A stretch of DNA of 57,069 bases from Chitinophagaceae bacterium (GCA_016720825.1 JADKJV010000020.1:1-57069); one strand, 5' to 3'. Shown: positions 8,348-18,245, counted from the stretch's first letter. Notes: generated by a model not told the origin, from the letters alone. Translations and numbers: made by a program.

Positions 8348-10012
8348 ATGAGAAACTATTTTCCCGCGCTGCTGTTCGCGCTTATTTGCCTGTCCTGTAA
8401 AAAAACAGCTAACTCAAATCCGGTAACACCGTCCATATCTTCTATCAATTGTACGGCAGCCGTATTCAGCAGCCCGGCAACTTCGGGTGTTGTTTACACC
8501 GGCACAATCACCGTTCCTTATACCGGTGGAAATGGGGTTGCCTATTCAGCTGGTTCAACCATTACTTCTGGTGGTGTAAGCGGACTTAACGCCACTTTAC
8601 AATCCGGCACTTTAGCAACCGGTTCCGGAAGTTTTACCTACCAGGTCAACGGTACACCTGCCACAGCTGGTGTTGCCTATTTTGATATACCATTCGGTGG
8701 TATGACATGCAGGGCTTCCATAACAGTCAGTGAACCGCCACTCACTCAATACGGAACTCCTTTTGCCGGCGTACCCAACCGGCAGGATGCCGTGATCTAC
8801 CAGGTCAACATGCGTGCATTCAGCAGCACCAGTAATTTCCAGGGTGTCATCGCCCGGCTGGATTCAATCAAAGCTTTAGGGGCAAATGTGATTTACCTGA
8901 TGCCCATTTATCCGGTCGGCACCGTAAACGCAGTGAACTCTCCTTATTGTGTAAAAGACTATAAAGCCATTAATGCCGAATTCGGAACACTCACCGACCT
9001 GCGCGCACTCGTGGATGGTGCACATAGTAAAAATATGAGTGTGATCCTCGACTGGGTAGCCAACCACACAGCCTGGGATAATGGCTGGATAACTGCACAC
9101 AGCGACTGGTATTTAAAAAATGGTTCAGGCGTTATTGTTAGTCCTCCCGGGATGGGATGGAATGATGTGGCCCAGCTGAATTTCAGCAACACCGAAATGA
9201 GACAGGAAATGATCCGTTGCATGAAATACTGGGTTTATACCGCCAACGTGGATGGATTCAGGATGGATTATTCCGACGGACCTCCTGCCGATTTCTGGAA
9301 ACAGGCGATTGACACGCTCCGTAATATCAACACGCACACCTTACTGCTCATGGCTGAAGGCAGCCGCAACGATCATTTTACCGCCGGATTTGATTTCATC
9401 TTCGGATTTAATTTCTACGGACAATTAAAAACAATTTTCAGCAACAACCAGCCCGCAACAATCCTTAATGCGGTGAATACTTCAGAATATACGAATGCTG
9501 CTAACGGACAACAGGTAGTCCGGTATACTACCAACCATGATGTAAACGGCGCAGAAGGAACACCCCAGAGTTTATTCGGGGGAATCAATGGTTCAATCTC
9601 TGCTTTTGTAACAGCCGCATATATGAAAGCCGTTCCGATGATTTATAACGGACAGGAAGTGGCCACTTCATTCCAGTTGTTTTTCCCATTCACTGCAGCA
9701 GATATCAACTGGACTGTTAACCCGAATATCACTGCGGAATATAAAAGAATCATTGCGTTCCGGAACAGCAGTGCGGCTATCCGGCGCGGTACACTCACCT
9801 CCTACAGCAGTACCGAAATTTGTGCCTTCACCAAAGAGCAGGCTGCCGAAAAAGTGTTTGTGATGTGCAACCTGAAAAACAGTACCGTAAATTATACCCT
9901 GCCTGCTGCCATTGCCAACACCACCTGGACCAATGCCATGACCGGAACATCAGTCAGTTTAAGCACGCAATACTCGCTACAGCCATACAGCTATCTGATT
10001 TTAAAAAATTAA
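8348..10012 (+). CDS. alpha-amylase family (GH13) lipoprotein
   Basis: A 554-residue glycoside hydrolase. The N-terminus has a lipoprotein signal (FALICLSC, Cys17). Residues about 35-130 form a beta-rich domain of the type common in Bacteroidota surface proteins (SGVVYTGTITVPYTGGNG). From about 145 on comes a GH13 barrel with all four classical regions: DWVANH (235-240), GFRMD with nucleophile D307, MAEGS with acid/base E337, and TTNHD with D398. It should cleave alpha-1,4-glucans at the outer membrane or in the periplasm. The catalytic domain is compact and the C-terminal beta domain short. It is alone here, far from the PUL at 37-49 kb, which encodes a different GH13 enzyme. A hairpin terminator follows. 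Confidence 0.9.
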   Translation: MRNYFPALLFALICLSCKKTANSNPVTPSISSINCTAAVFSSPATSGVVYTGTITVPYTGGNGVAYSAGSTITSGGVSGLNATLQSGTLATGSGSFTYQVNGTPATAGVAYFDIPFGGMTCRASITVSEPPLTQYGTPFAGVPNRQDAVIYQVNMRAFSSTSNFQGVIARLDSIKALGANVIYLMPIYPVGTVNAVNSPYCVKDYKAINAEFGTLTDLRALVDGAHSKNMSVILDWVANHTAWDNGWITAHSDWYLKNGSGVIVSPPGMGWNDVAQLNFSNTEMRQEMIRCMKYWVYTANVDGFRMDYSDGPPADFWKQAIDTLRNINTHTLLLMAEGSRNDHFTAGFDFIFGFNFYGQLKTIFSNNQPATILNAVNTSEYTNAANGQQVVRYTTNHDVNGAEGTPQSLFGGINGSISAFVTAAYMKAVPMIYNGQEVATSFQLFFPFTAADINWTVNPNITAEYKRIIAFRNSSAAIRRGTLTSYSSTEICAFTKEQAAEKVFVMCNLKNSTVNYTLPAAIANTTWTNAMTGTSVSLSTQYSLQPYSYLILKN

Positions 10013-10039
10013 CCTGTCGATGAGCGGATGTAAATAAAC

Positions 10040-10065
10040 GAAGCAGTTCCCCCGGGAACTGCTTC
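10040..10065 (+). terminator. hairpin terminator after the GH13 gene
   Basis: A 12-bp perfect stem, gaagcagttccc at 10040-10051 with gggaactgcttc at 10054-10065, has only a two-base gap and is followed by a weak T-rich tail. It lies 27 bases after the amylase stop. Confidence 0.65.
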
Positions 10066-10248
10066 TTCGTTCCATAGAGAACTGCAACCATTGAGAACTG
10101 AAACATGTCCATTATATATTACCTCAGGAATCTTCATAAGGCATAAAGAAAATAACAAATACGTTAATTATTTTCTTCCTTTTATATATACTTTGAAAAG
10201 GAACTTATATTACATCCTGATTTTCCAGACTAAAAACCACCATCAAAT

Positions 10249-11676
10249 ATGATCCGGACTTTGTCTTTCGCTTTTAAATTATTGCTTTTTATCCTCGCAC
10301 CGGTTATTGTATCCGCCCAGGGATATGAAATCAAAGTGAAAATTGACGGGTTTACAAAAAATGAAATCATACTCGCTTACCAGCTTGGCAGCAAAACTTA
10401 CGTAAAGGATACAGCTGCCAGGGAAAATGACGGTTCTTATGTTTTCCGCGGACCCGATACACTGAAAACAGGCATGTTTTTAATTGTGGATCCTCCGTCA
10501 AATGTCCTGCTTACGATTCTGGCAGATGAAAAGAACCAGCGCTTCTCTATCAGCACGAACCTGAAAGACCCCGGGAAATATGCCAAATTCACCGGCTCAT
10601 CAGAAAATAAACTGTTCAACGATTACAGGCAGTACATCGCCGACCAGAAATGGATTGCCGACAGCCTGAAAGGCAAAAACCAGGATCCGGACATTGACGC
10701 AGTAACATCAGGGAAGATTGACAAAAAACTTAAAGCACTGGATTCGACCGTAAAAAAATACCAGACAAATTTTATAGCCAAATACCCAACCACACTCACA
10801 GCTCTTATTATTAAAGCCAATATCGAGCCTGTACCACCTGTGTTTACAGGTACGGAAGATGATAAATACTGGCAGCTTTTAAACTGGACACGTGCCCATG
10901 TATTTGATAACGCCAATCTTGCGGAAGACCGGCTGCTCCGCACTTCTTTCCTGGCATCCAAAGTCGATTACTATCTCGATAAACTGACCGTGCAGCATCC
11001 TGATTCTATCAACCTGGCTGTTGACAGAGTCCTCGCGCTCTGCAAACCATCAAAATCCAATTACCAGTTTTTCCTGTCTGATTTATTAAACAAATACGCA
11101 CGTTCAACCACTATTGGCATGGACGCCGTTTACGTTCACCTGGCACTTACCTATTATGACAATGGAAAAGCAGACTGGATCGAAAAAGAAAACCTCAATA
11201 AAATCCTTTCCAATGCCAGGGCGCTGGAACCAATCCTGATTGGGAAAACAGCCCCTGATTTCAGCATATCAGATATCACTGACAATCATAAAGTCACCCT
11301 GAATGATTTCAAGGCCAATATGACTATCCTTTTCTTCTGGAGCCCTGATTGTGATGTGTGCAGGAAAACCGCAGGATTTGTATTGAAGGCTGCTGAAAAA
11401 TATAAGGATAAAGGGCTGCGTGTATTTTCAGTGAATACCGCCGGTATGAATTTATCAGTGGATGCGGGCAAGAATTTTGTCACCCAAAACAAAATGGAAT
11501 CGTTTTTGAACACGTCAGATCCGCTGAACATCGGCCAAATTAAAAACCGGTATGATATCCGGAGCACACCCCAGCTTTTCATCCTTGATAAGAATAAAAA
11601 AATCCTGTTTAAAAAACTGGGAGGGGAACAACTGGACGAAATACTAACCTACCTGATCAAACAAGAGAATTTATAA
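10249..11676 (+). CDS. TlpA-like thioredoxin-fold protein with DUF4369-type N-terminus
   Basis: A 475-residue exported protein. It starts with a signal peptide (LLLFILAPVIVSAQ, cut near residue 24), then a beta domain at about 26-125 of the kind called DUF4369, then a helical middle region to about 325. The C-terminal domain is thioredoxin-like, from APDFSISD on, with the redox pair C368-D-V-C371 in FFWSPDCDVC and the cis-Pro context STPQLFILD. It probably acts as a periplasmic thiol-disulfide reductase. Many Bacteroidota carry several such proteins, of unknown partners. It ends at a bidirectional terminator shared with the convergent FrnE gene. Confidence 0.85.
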   Translation: MIRTLSFAFKLLLFILAPVIVSAQGYEIKVKIDGFTKNEIILAYQLGSKTYVKDTAARENDGSYVFRGPDTLKTGMFLIVDPPSNVLLTILADEKNQRFSISTNLKDPGKYAKFTGSSENKLFNDYRQYIADQKWIADSLKGKNQDPDIDAVTSGKIDKKLKALDSTVKKYQTNFIAKYPTTLTALIIKANIEPVPPVFTGTEDDKYWQLLNWTRAHVFDNANLAEDRLLRTSFLASKVDYYLDKLTVQHPDSINLAVDRVLALCKPSKSNYQFFLSDLLNKYARSTTIGMDAVYVHLALTYYDNGKADWIEKENLNKILSNARALEPILIGKTAPDFSISDITDNHKVTLNDFKANMTILFFWSPDCDVCRKTAGFVLKAAEKYKDKGLRVFSVNTAGMNLSVDAGKNFVTQNKMESFLNTSDPLNIGQIKNRYDIRSTPQLFILDKNKKILFKKLGGEQLDEILTYLIKQENL

Positions 11677-11680
11677 GTAT

Positions 11681-11721
11681 AAAGAAAAAGGCTGCCGTGA
11701 TTAACTGCAGCCTTTTTCTTT
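11681..11721. terminator. bidirectional terminator
   Basis: A stem of about 15 bp, aaagaaaaaggctgc at 11681-11695 with gcagcctttttcttt at 11707-11721, is flanked by A and T runs, so it can work on both strands. It separates two convergent genes. Confidence 0.85.
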
Positions 11722-11736
11722 ATCAGGATATTTATT

Positions 11737-12381
11737 TTACCCGGCCAGTTCCTGCTCCGCCGCTTTTTCCAGCACTTCAGCAAAAACAGATTGTGCCTGG
11801 GCACCGGATACAGCATATTTATTATTGAACACAAAGAAAGGGACTCCCTGCACACGAAGCTGCTGCGCCATGTACTGATCCAGTTCCACATCCTCCATAT
11901 AACTTTCATTGGCAAACAAGGCTTTGATTTCTTCAACAGGTAAACCAACCTCCTTTCCCAGTTCCAGCAATACGTTTTCATCGCCAACATCCTTTCCTTC
12001 TGTAAAATAGGCAGACATCAGTTTTTCCTTAGTGGCAGGCTGCAATCCATGGGCCTTCGCCAATTGCAGCAGCCGGTGTGCCTGCAGGGTGTTTGTGATT
12101 ACCGCCTTGTCAAAATCAAACAGCAGCTCTTCCGCTTTTGCCATGCTGGTTACATATTCATTCATTTCTTTCGCCTGCTCCGGCGGAATTCCTTTCCGGT
12201 TAGCCAGGTATTGATTTACCGAAACCCCTTTTTCGGGTTTCATGTCCGGGTCAAGCTGGAAACTGCGGTACACCACTTCCACCTTGTCTTTTTGACTGAA
12301 AGATGCAAGCGCCTTTTCAAACCTTCTTTTCCCGATGTAACAAAAAGGGCAAACAATATCAGACCAGATTTCAACTTTCAT
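11737..12381 (-). CDS. FrnE/DsbA-family dithiol oxidoreductase
   Basis: A 214-residue thioredoxin-fold protein with the active-site motif C11-P-F-C14 in WSDIVCPFCYIGKRR, the hallmark of the FrnE group. The fold continues with the all-helical insert and ends with QGVPFFVFNNKYAVSGAQ, containing the cis-Pro loop (GVP) and the substrate strand. It has no signal peptide, so it is cytosolic, unlike classical DsbA. FrnE-type proteins act on disulfides or transfer polyketide-type groups and have been linked to oxidative stress; the specific partner is unknown. It diverges from the molybdenum hydroxylase operon. Confidence 0.9.
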   Translation of the reverse strand: MKVEIWSDIVCPFCYIGKRRFEKALASFSQKDKVEVVYRSFQLDPDMKPEKGVSVNQYLANRKGIPPEQAKEMNEYVTSMAKAEELLFDFDKAVITNTLQAHRLLQLAKAHGLQPATKEKLMSAYFTEGKDVGDENVLLELGKEVGLPVEEIKALFANESYMEDVELDQYMAQQLRVQGVPFFVFNNKYAVSGAQAQSVFAEVLEKAAEQELAG

Positions 12382-12550
12382 AAACTAGTTTTTACATCCG
12401 GATCAACCCGGAATTGTGATATTAAACAAATGTAAACCCGCAAAAGTTCGTAAACCGTGAAAACCTGTTCCGCTGGCTCATTTCCGGGTGTTTTATAAAA
12501 TGTTTTCCGTAATTTTTACAGCCCATATTTCTTCAAGATAAATCAATCGT

Positions 12551-13015
12551 ATGCCCAGTTTTAATCTGAATGTAAATAACAAACAATACACCGTAGAAGC
12601 AGAATCCGATATGCCCCTGTTATGGGTGTTGCGCGACATGCTTGACCTTACCGGCACCAAGTATGGCTGCGGTGTGGCCAGTTGCGGCGCCTGTACCGTC
12701 ATCATTGATGGCAATGCCGTATATGCCTGCCAGCGTACTGTTGGCACATGTGTCAACAAAAAAATTACCACGATTGAAGGCCTTTCTGAAGATGGCTCCC
12801 ATCCTGTACAAAAAGGCTGGCAAAAAGCCGGCGTGCCTCAATGTGGTTACTGCCAGCCCGGCCAAATCATGACCGCCGTGGCCTTGCTTGGAAAAAACAA
12901 AAACCCATCTGCTGATACGATAAAATCTGAAATGAGCAATAACCTCTGCCGCTGTGGTACTTACCACCGGATAGAAAAAGCCATTCAGTATGCCATTGAA
13001 GAAATCAACAAATAA
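12551..13015 (+). CDS. [2Fe-2S] small subunit of molybdenum hydroxylase (IorA-like)
   Basis: A 154-residue electron-transfer subunit. The N-terminal plant-ferredoxin-like domain has the cluster ligands C40, C45, C48 and C60 (YGCGVASCGAC). The C-terminal helical domain holds the second cluster, C98, C101, C133 and C135 (CGYCQPGQIM and NNLCRCGTY). This is the pattern of the small subunits of isoquinoline 1-oxidoreductase and related aldehyde oxidases. It passes electrons from the molybdopterin subunit, encoded 18 bases downstream, to an unknown acceptor. No FAD subunit gene is adjacent, as is typical of the IorAB type. Confidence 0.92.
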   Translation: MPSFNLNVNNKQYTVEAESDMPLLWVLRDMLDLTGTKYGCGVASCGACTVIIDGNAVYACQRTVGTCVNKKITTIEGLSEDGSHPVQKGWQKAGVPQCGYCQPGQIMTAVALLGKNKNPSADTIKSEMSNNLCRCGTYHRIEKAIQYAIEEINK

Positions 13016-13033
13016 CCTCCCTTAACGACTGAT

Positions 13034-15239
13034 ATGAAAAAACAAAATATCGACCGCCGGCATTTTATCAAAATCTCCTCCCTAGCATCCGGGGGTCTGG
13101 TCATAGGATTTACCCTGCCTGGATTCCAGGCGGTGGCCGCCCCAACGTTTGATTGTGAATTTTTCCAGCCCAATGCTTATCTGAAAATTGATAAGCAGGG
13201 GAAAGTAACTGTATTTGTAGGCAAACAGGAATCCGGCCAGGGTGTTGATACCGCCCTGCCGATGATTGTTGCCGAAGAACTGGATGTTGATTTCAGGGAT
13301 GTAAAATCAGAAATAGCCCCTTATGGTACATTGAAAGAAGGGGAACATGATACCGGCGGCAGCCAGAGTGTAATGACAGTTTATACCCAGCTGCGCAATG
13401 CAGGTGCCGTGGCCAAAGCCATGCTGATCACAGCAGCAGCCAATGTCTGGAAAATAAAAGAATCTTCCTGCGCGGCTGATAACGGTGAAGTCGTCAACAC
13501 CATCACCAACAAAAGGATTAAATACGGCGAACTGGTTTGCCAGGCTGCATTGCTGCCCATTCCCGCAACAGTAACACTGAAAAACCCGAAAGATTTTAAA
13601 CTCATTGGCAAATCAGAAAAACGTTCAGGCTTAAAAGATATACTGACCGGCAAAACAAAATACGGTATTGATTTAAAAATAGAAGGCATGCTGTATGCCG
13701 TTTCTGAAAGATGCCCTGTGCTGGATGGTACATTGGTCAGCGTGGATGATGCTGCCGCTAAAAAAGTACCCGGCGTCGTAAAAGTTGTCAGCTATACAGG
13801 AACAGGTGCCCCTATGCACGTACGTGCCGGTGTAGCTGTTGTGGCCACCAATATCTGGGCCGCCATAAAAGCCAGGAATTTGCTGGACATTACCTGGGAT
13901 GAAGGAAAGAAAAACAAAGAAAGTACAGAAGCATTATTCAAAACTTTTGAAACAAAAGCCACCGGCAAACCCCAAATAGAAATTTTCAAAAAAGGAGATG
14001 TAAGTAAGTACAGTAAAAATGAAATCTCAGCCACGTATGCCGAACCATTCCTGGCACACGCCACGATGGAGCCGGTGAATTTTATCGCTTCTGTGAAAGG
14101 GGACACCTGTGAATTGTGGGGCGGATTGCAATTACCCGACTGGGCAGTGAATTCCATTGCAGGCATCGGTGGCTTTAAAAAAAGAAAACATTAAATTAAA
14201 CCTGACCGCGATGGGCGGTGCGTTTGGCCGCAGGTTGCATTTTGATTTCGCGATTGAAGCAGTGAAAATCGCAAAGCAAATTGATAAACCCGTTAAACTC
14301 GTTTGGGAAAGATCAGATGATATCCAGTTCCAGCCTTATCGCCCGGCAAACTACCATTTACTAAAAGCCGGATTTGATGAAAAACAAAATCTCGCTGCCT
14401 GGCAGCACCATGTGCTCGGCACACCGGTTGCCTTTATGACTGATGGACCACAGGCCAAAGAACCGGCAGAAATGGATGGCGCTGACAAAGGATTCTGCTA
14501 TGACGTGCCCAATGTGTACACCGGTTACACGCCTGTGGATTTTAATATCAACCGCGGCTGGTTACGATCAGTAGATATTTGCGTGAACACATTCCCTGTA
14601 GAAAGTTTTATAGATGAAATAGCAGCTAAACTGAAAAAAGACCCGCTGCAATTCCGTTTGTCCATGCTGGAAAACAGACCTGATTTTAAAACAGGTGACG
14701 GACCAGGCGCTATGGTACAATCACCCGCAAGGATTGCCGGCGTATTAAAACTGGCTGCTGAAAAAATCGGCTGGACAGAAAAACGCAAGCCCAATCATTT
14801 TATCGGGCTGGCCACCCATTCATTCATTTTCGCCAAATCTTATGCTGCTCACGCGATAGAGATCGAATTACTCGAACCCAAAAAATTCAGGATCACCCGT
14901 GTAGTGGCTGCGATTGACTGCGGCGTTGTAATCAATCCAGATGGTTTATTGAACCAGATGGAAGGTGGTCTTGCTTTTGCTTTAACCCAAACCCTCAAAG
15001 GGGAAATAACGGTAAAGGACAGCCGTGTGGTGGAAGACGGATTTTTCAGTTATGAATTACTCCGCTACGACGAAATGCCTCCTGTAGAAATTTATATGGT
15101 CGACAGCAAAGAAGAACCCGGCGGTGTGGGTGAAGTGGGCCTGCCCACCGTAGCGCCTGCATTATGCAATGCCCTGGCAGCAGCCGGATCACGTCCGCGG
15201 AATTTGCCGATACGCAATGAAGGGTTCAGCTGGGTATAA
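13034..15239 (+). CDS. molybdopterin large subunit of molybdenum hydroxylase (IorB-like), frameshifted
   Basis: Two overlapping frames, 13034-14194 and about 14157-15239, together make one IorB-type subunit of about 734 residues, the normal size. The N-terminus has a twin-arginine signal (DRRHFIKISSLASGG), so the complex is probably exported folded by Tat. The second part carries MGGAFGRR, a molybdopterin-binding motif, and GGVGEVGLP with the catalytic Glu near the C-terminus. The break falls on the A7 run at 14177-14183; reading six A gives AGIGGFKKENIKLN across the joint. A sequence error is therefore more likely than decay. The substrate is unknown; the family hydroxylates N-heterocycles or aldehydes. 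Confidence 0.85.
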
Positions 15240-15242
15240 CAT

Positions 15243-15276
15243 ATTATCACTTCGCGGCCGGGCCGGAAGTGATAAT
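15243..15276. terminator. terminator between convergent genes
   Basis: An 11-bp perfect stem, attatcacttc at 15243-15253 with gaagtgataat at 15266-15276, has a GC-rich loop. It lies between the stops of the IorB-like gene and the small lipoprotein gene. Confidence 0.7.
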
Positions 15277-15299
15277 TTATTTCGGTTTTCCCTGGTAAT

Positions 15300-15488
15300 C
15301 TATTTATGCCTGTCATTCACATCAATCCTGATCTCTGAATGCCTGTGATTATGGCGTTTATGCCTTTGATTATACTCCGGGCTGTTGCGTCTGTGTTCCC
15401 GCTGGGTACGGTACTCGATACTGCATCCTCCCACAACAAACAATACCAACATTCCCAGGAAGATCTTTGTAAATAAATACTTTTTCAT
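15300..15488 (-). CDS. small His/Arg-rich lipoprotein
   Basis: A 62-residue protein with a signal peptide and lipobox (MLVLFVVGGC, Cys22), then a short, strongly basic tail of about 40 residues rich in His and Arg (QRHKRHNHRHSEIRI). A lipid anchor with such a tail could bind metal, nucleic acid or acidic polymer, but that is inference. It stands alone and is convergent with the molybdenum hydroxylase operon. I do not recognise the family. Confidence 0.6.
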   Translation of the reverse strand: MKKYLFTKIFLGMLVLFVVGGCSIEYRTQREHRRNSPEYNQRHKRHNHRHSEIRIDVNDRHK

Positions 15489-16096
15489 ATAATTTTTTTA
15501 AGCGAATACCGGCCAGCAATCCAAAAACCGGTTACTGACTGTTGTAAAGCTGGCTTTATATCCCCGCATTCATGTTACACATGCCTAGTCCGATGTTACA
15601 TGATTCACTGTTTAATGCGTAAGTGCGTGTTTATGACAGTACGTTATGTTAAAAGACTACTTACGGCTTAAAATTCAGTATAAAGGATCCCCACTGATTT
15701 GGGTATGAACTGAGTTTAAAAACAAATATTTTTAGCCGCAGACTTTTACCAATTGTATTCCGCTGCGTTCGCTGCTCCTCTGCGGCCGCTGCGAGAAATA
15801 ATTAGGTTCCTCACTGCGTTCGGAATGGTTCCTCGGCAAGCTCAGAATGACTCCTCGGCAAGCTCGGAATTAAACGCTTTTGGGGGGAGGAGGGAAACAA
15901 GATTTCTCGCTTCGCTCGAAATTGATGCTGGGCGGAGGCAATCAGAACTTTGAGATTTTTTACTTTTTAATTTTGACTTTTGAGCTAGCTTATCCTTACC
16001 CGCATCTTTTATTCTTCTCCCACATCAATTTTATTTTTCAAACAACCTGCACACCATCATATTTCGTTATCTTCCTCCCCAATTTTTATACGCAAT
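15489..16096. repeat. repeat-filled intergenic region left of the acyltransferase, with 70-bp inverted repeat arm
   Basis: 15489-15750 is AT-rich with nothing coding that I can see. From about 15770 the stretch holds gcggccgctgcgag and two inverted copies of the module ttcctcggcaagctcggaat (about 15829-15870), all related to the 36 kb array. The segment 15914-15983 is a perfect 70-bp inverted copy of 17226-17295 on the far side of the acyltransferase gene. Confidence 0.85.
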
Positions 16097-17197
16097 ATGC
16101 AGCTCCAGTCAAAACCCCACTACCCCATTCTCGATGCCCTCCGGGGTGTGGCCGCTATCATGGTGGTGATCTTCCATTTATTTGAAGCCAGTGCCACGAG
16201 CCATTTCACCCAGATCATCAATCATGGTTACCTGGCTGTTGATTTTTTCTATGTGCTGTCAGGTTTTGTGGTGGGCTATGCGTATGATGACAGATGGGGT
16301 AAAATGTCGCTTGGCGGTTTCTTCAAACGCAGGCTGATCCGCCTGCATCCCATGGTGGTCATGGGTATGATTATCGGAGCCATCGCTTTTTATTTCTCTG
16401 CCGGGACTTTATTCCCCGGAATTGCTGCGGTGCCGGTTTGGAAAATGCTGCTGGTGATGCTGGTGGGTTTTACGTTAATCCCGCTTCCTATTTCTATGGA
16501 TATCCGCGGTTGGCAGGAAATGCATCCGTTGAACGGACCGGGCTGGTCGCTGTTTTTTGAATATATAGCCAATATCCTGTACGCATTATTTGTAAGGAGG
16601 TTTTCAAAAACATTACTCGCAATACTTGTCTTTGTTTCCGGATGTGCACTGATCCACCTTGCAGTAACCAGTCCGCAGGGTGATCTCGTTGGCGGCTGGT
16701 CTGTGGTGCCTGAACAACTCCGTATTGGTATTACACGGATGATGTACCCGTTCTTTGCCGGACTGTTATTATCACGTATTGTAAAACCGGGCCAGATCAA
16801 ACAGGCCTTCGGCTGGTGCAGTTTACTGGTTGTTGTGATCCTGTCATTCCCGAGAGTAGGTGACAGCACCCAACTCTGGGCAAACGGATTATACGATTCC
16901 CTCAGCGTGATCATCCTCTTCCCATTGGTGGTTTGGTTAGGCGCCAGCGGTGTCATACATGGAAAAAAGGCAGAAAAAGTTTCAAAATTCCTCGGCGATA
17001 TTTCGTATCCCATTTACATCACCCATTATCCGCTGATTTATATTTATACCGCCTGGGTGGTTGATAATAAAATACCACTGGCTAAAGCATGGCCGGTAGC
17101 CATTGTTGTTTTACTCTCAGCTATCGTCATAGCCTGGGCCTGTCTGAAATTATATGATGAGCCGGTAAGGAAATGGCTGAAAGCAAAATGGGCTTGA
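16097..17197 (+). CDS. acyltransferase 3 family membrane protein (OafA/YrhL-like)
   Basis: A 366-residue integral membrane protein with about ten hydrophobic segments. It opens with ILDALRGVAAIMVVIFH, holding the family's conserved R16 and H27, and continues with DFFYVLSGFVVGYAY, another family hallmark. Such proteins transfer acetyl or other acyl groups to sugars of LPS O-antigen, capsule, exopolysaccharide or peptidoglycan at the inner membrane. The specific acceptor cannot be told. There are no glycosyltransferase genes nearby. The gene sits between long inverted repeats, which suggests that it, or its flanks, arrived or can flip as a unit. Confidence 0.9.
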   Translation: MQLQSKPHYPILDALRGVAAIMVVIFHLFEASATSHFTQIINHGYLAVDFFYVLSGFVVGYAYDDRWGKMSLGGFFKRRLIRLHPMVVMGMIIGAIAFYFSAGTLFPGIAAVPVWKMLLVMLVGFTLIPLPISMDIRGWQEMHPLNGPGWSLFFEYIANILYALFVRRFSKTLLAILVFVSGCALIHLAVTSPQGDLVGGWSVVPEQLRIGITRMMYPFFAGLLLSRIVKPGQIKQAFGWCSLLVVVILSFPRVGDSTQLWANGLYDSLSVIILFPLVVWLGASGVIHGKKAEKVSKFLGDISYPIYITHYPLIYIYTAWVVDNKIPLAKAWPVAIVVLLSAIVIAWACLKLYDEPVRKWLKAKWA

Positions 17198-17225
17198 GTT
17201 TACGGTAGAATCAGTTCAAGCTATT

Positions 17226-17350
17226 TCAAAAGTCAAAATTAAAAAGTAAAAAATCTCAAAGTTCTGATTGCCTCCGCCCAGCATCAATTTCGAGCTCGCC
17301 GAGGAATCATTCCGAGCTTGCCGAGGAACCATTCCGAGCTTGCCGAGGAA
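17226..17350. repeat. right 70-bp inverted repeat arm plus gccgagg modules
   Basis: 17226-17295 is the perfect reverse complement of 15914-15983. It is followed by three copies of cgagcttgccgagg-type modules (about 17290-17350), mirroring the inverted modules on the left side. Together the two flanks form an inverted pair of over 100 bases around the acyltransferase gene. Confidence 0.9.
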
Positions 17351-17368
17351 ACATTATCCCTATTTTTG
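17340..17368 (+). promoter_or_regulatory. putative promoter formed at a repeat edge
   Basis: tatttttg at 17361-17368 is a perfect TAnnTTTG box. TTG at 17340-17342, inside the last gagcttgccgagg module, is 18 bases upstream. Transcription would start about 20 bases before the ATG at 17398. Confidence 0.4.
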
Positions 17369-17397
17369 ATATAGCTCTATTATAAAACCCCATTCAA

Positions 17398-18188
17398 ATG
17401 CACCACAGGATTTCCACTTTACTGACTTGTTTATTTTTTTCCACCACCCTGCTTGCACAAACCCCTGTGCGAAAGCAGATCGGTGTTACGGGTGCCTGGA
17501 AAAATACTTTATTCGCCAGGGGAATGAGCAGCGCTGTTTATTCTATTGAAAGTTCCGGGGCGTTAACCACAACCAATCCGGAAACCACAGCCTGGGTAAG
17601 AATCGGCAGCCAGAGTTATATCAATACCGCCCACTTGTTTGCCGGCAGTAAAAATATTTTCACTATCGAGAATGACGGCAGCCTGTACAAAACAAATCCT
17701 TCCACCGGTGACTGGAACCGGCTCGGAGATGCCCGGGCTTATGCAGGTACCATTACAGGCGTAATCACATCCGGTTACCTCTATACTATTTCTGCAACAG
17801 GTGCGCTGGTTGTTACTAATGTGAATACCGGTATCAAACAAACATTGGGAAAAACTGATTTTAAAACCACCCGTTTCATGTTTGACGCCAATGGTAAACT
17901 GTACAGCATCGACACCAACGGGAATCTCCGGGAAACCAGCCAGGCCGATGGCAGCACCAAACAAATCGGTACCGCAGGTGCCTGGAAACAAGTGATTGCA
18001 GGTGCCAACCTATGGGGAAATTATATACCACCGAATCAGATGGCAGTTTAAATGTTACAGAGCTAAGCACCGGTGCCCGAACCAAACTGACAGCAACCGG
18101 TTATGCCCAAACAAAAATGATGCTGGCCACTTCAGGTAAGATTTATGTTATAGACACGTCAGGCACTATGATTGAACTGACTCTCTGA
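17398..18188 (+). CDS. secreted tectonin-like repeat protein, frameshifted near the C-terminus
   Basis: The first frame runs from 17398 to a stop at 18049. It carries a signal peptide (LLTCLFFSTTLLAQ) and repeats of about 42 residues, such as NIFTIENDGSLYKTNPSTG and GKLYSIDTNGNLRETSQADG, like tectonin or beta-propeller blades. The next blades continue in another frame (GKLYTTESDGSLNVTELSTG, then SGKIYVIDTSG) to a stop at 18188. Adding one G to the G4 run at 18014-18017 joins them as NLWGKLYTTESDG, giving about 263 residues and six blades. The break is probably a sequence error. It is a likely periplasmic or extracellular binding protein of unknown ligand. Confidence 0.75.
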
Positions 18189-18212
18189 TAAATTTCCGGA
18201 GTAAATAATAGG

Positions 18213-18245
18213 TTGAGCGGGTTAGATACCGTTCATTTACTTTTG
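18213..18245 (+). promoter_or_regulatory. putative promoter of the nucleosidase gene
   Basis: TTG at 18213-18215 and a perfect TAnnTTTG box (tacttttg, 18238-18245) are 22 bases apart. The box ends 6 bases before the ATG at 18252, so the mRNA would be leaderless or nearly so. Confidence 0.5.

Noticed and set aside
14170..14195. Programmed ribosomal frameshift at ctttaaaaaaag in the IorB-like gene
   Set aside because: The run is slippery, but joining the frames needs a +1 (or -2) shift. The family is normally one frame, and other homopolymer breaks occur in the window.
16390..17013. A 207-residue minus-strand frame
   Set aside because: It is antisense to the acyltransferase gene, whose conserved motifs decide the strand.
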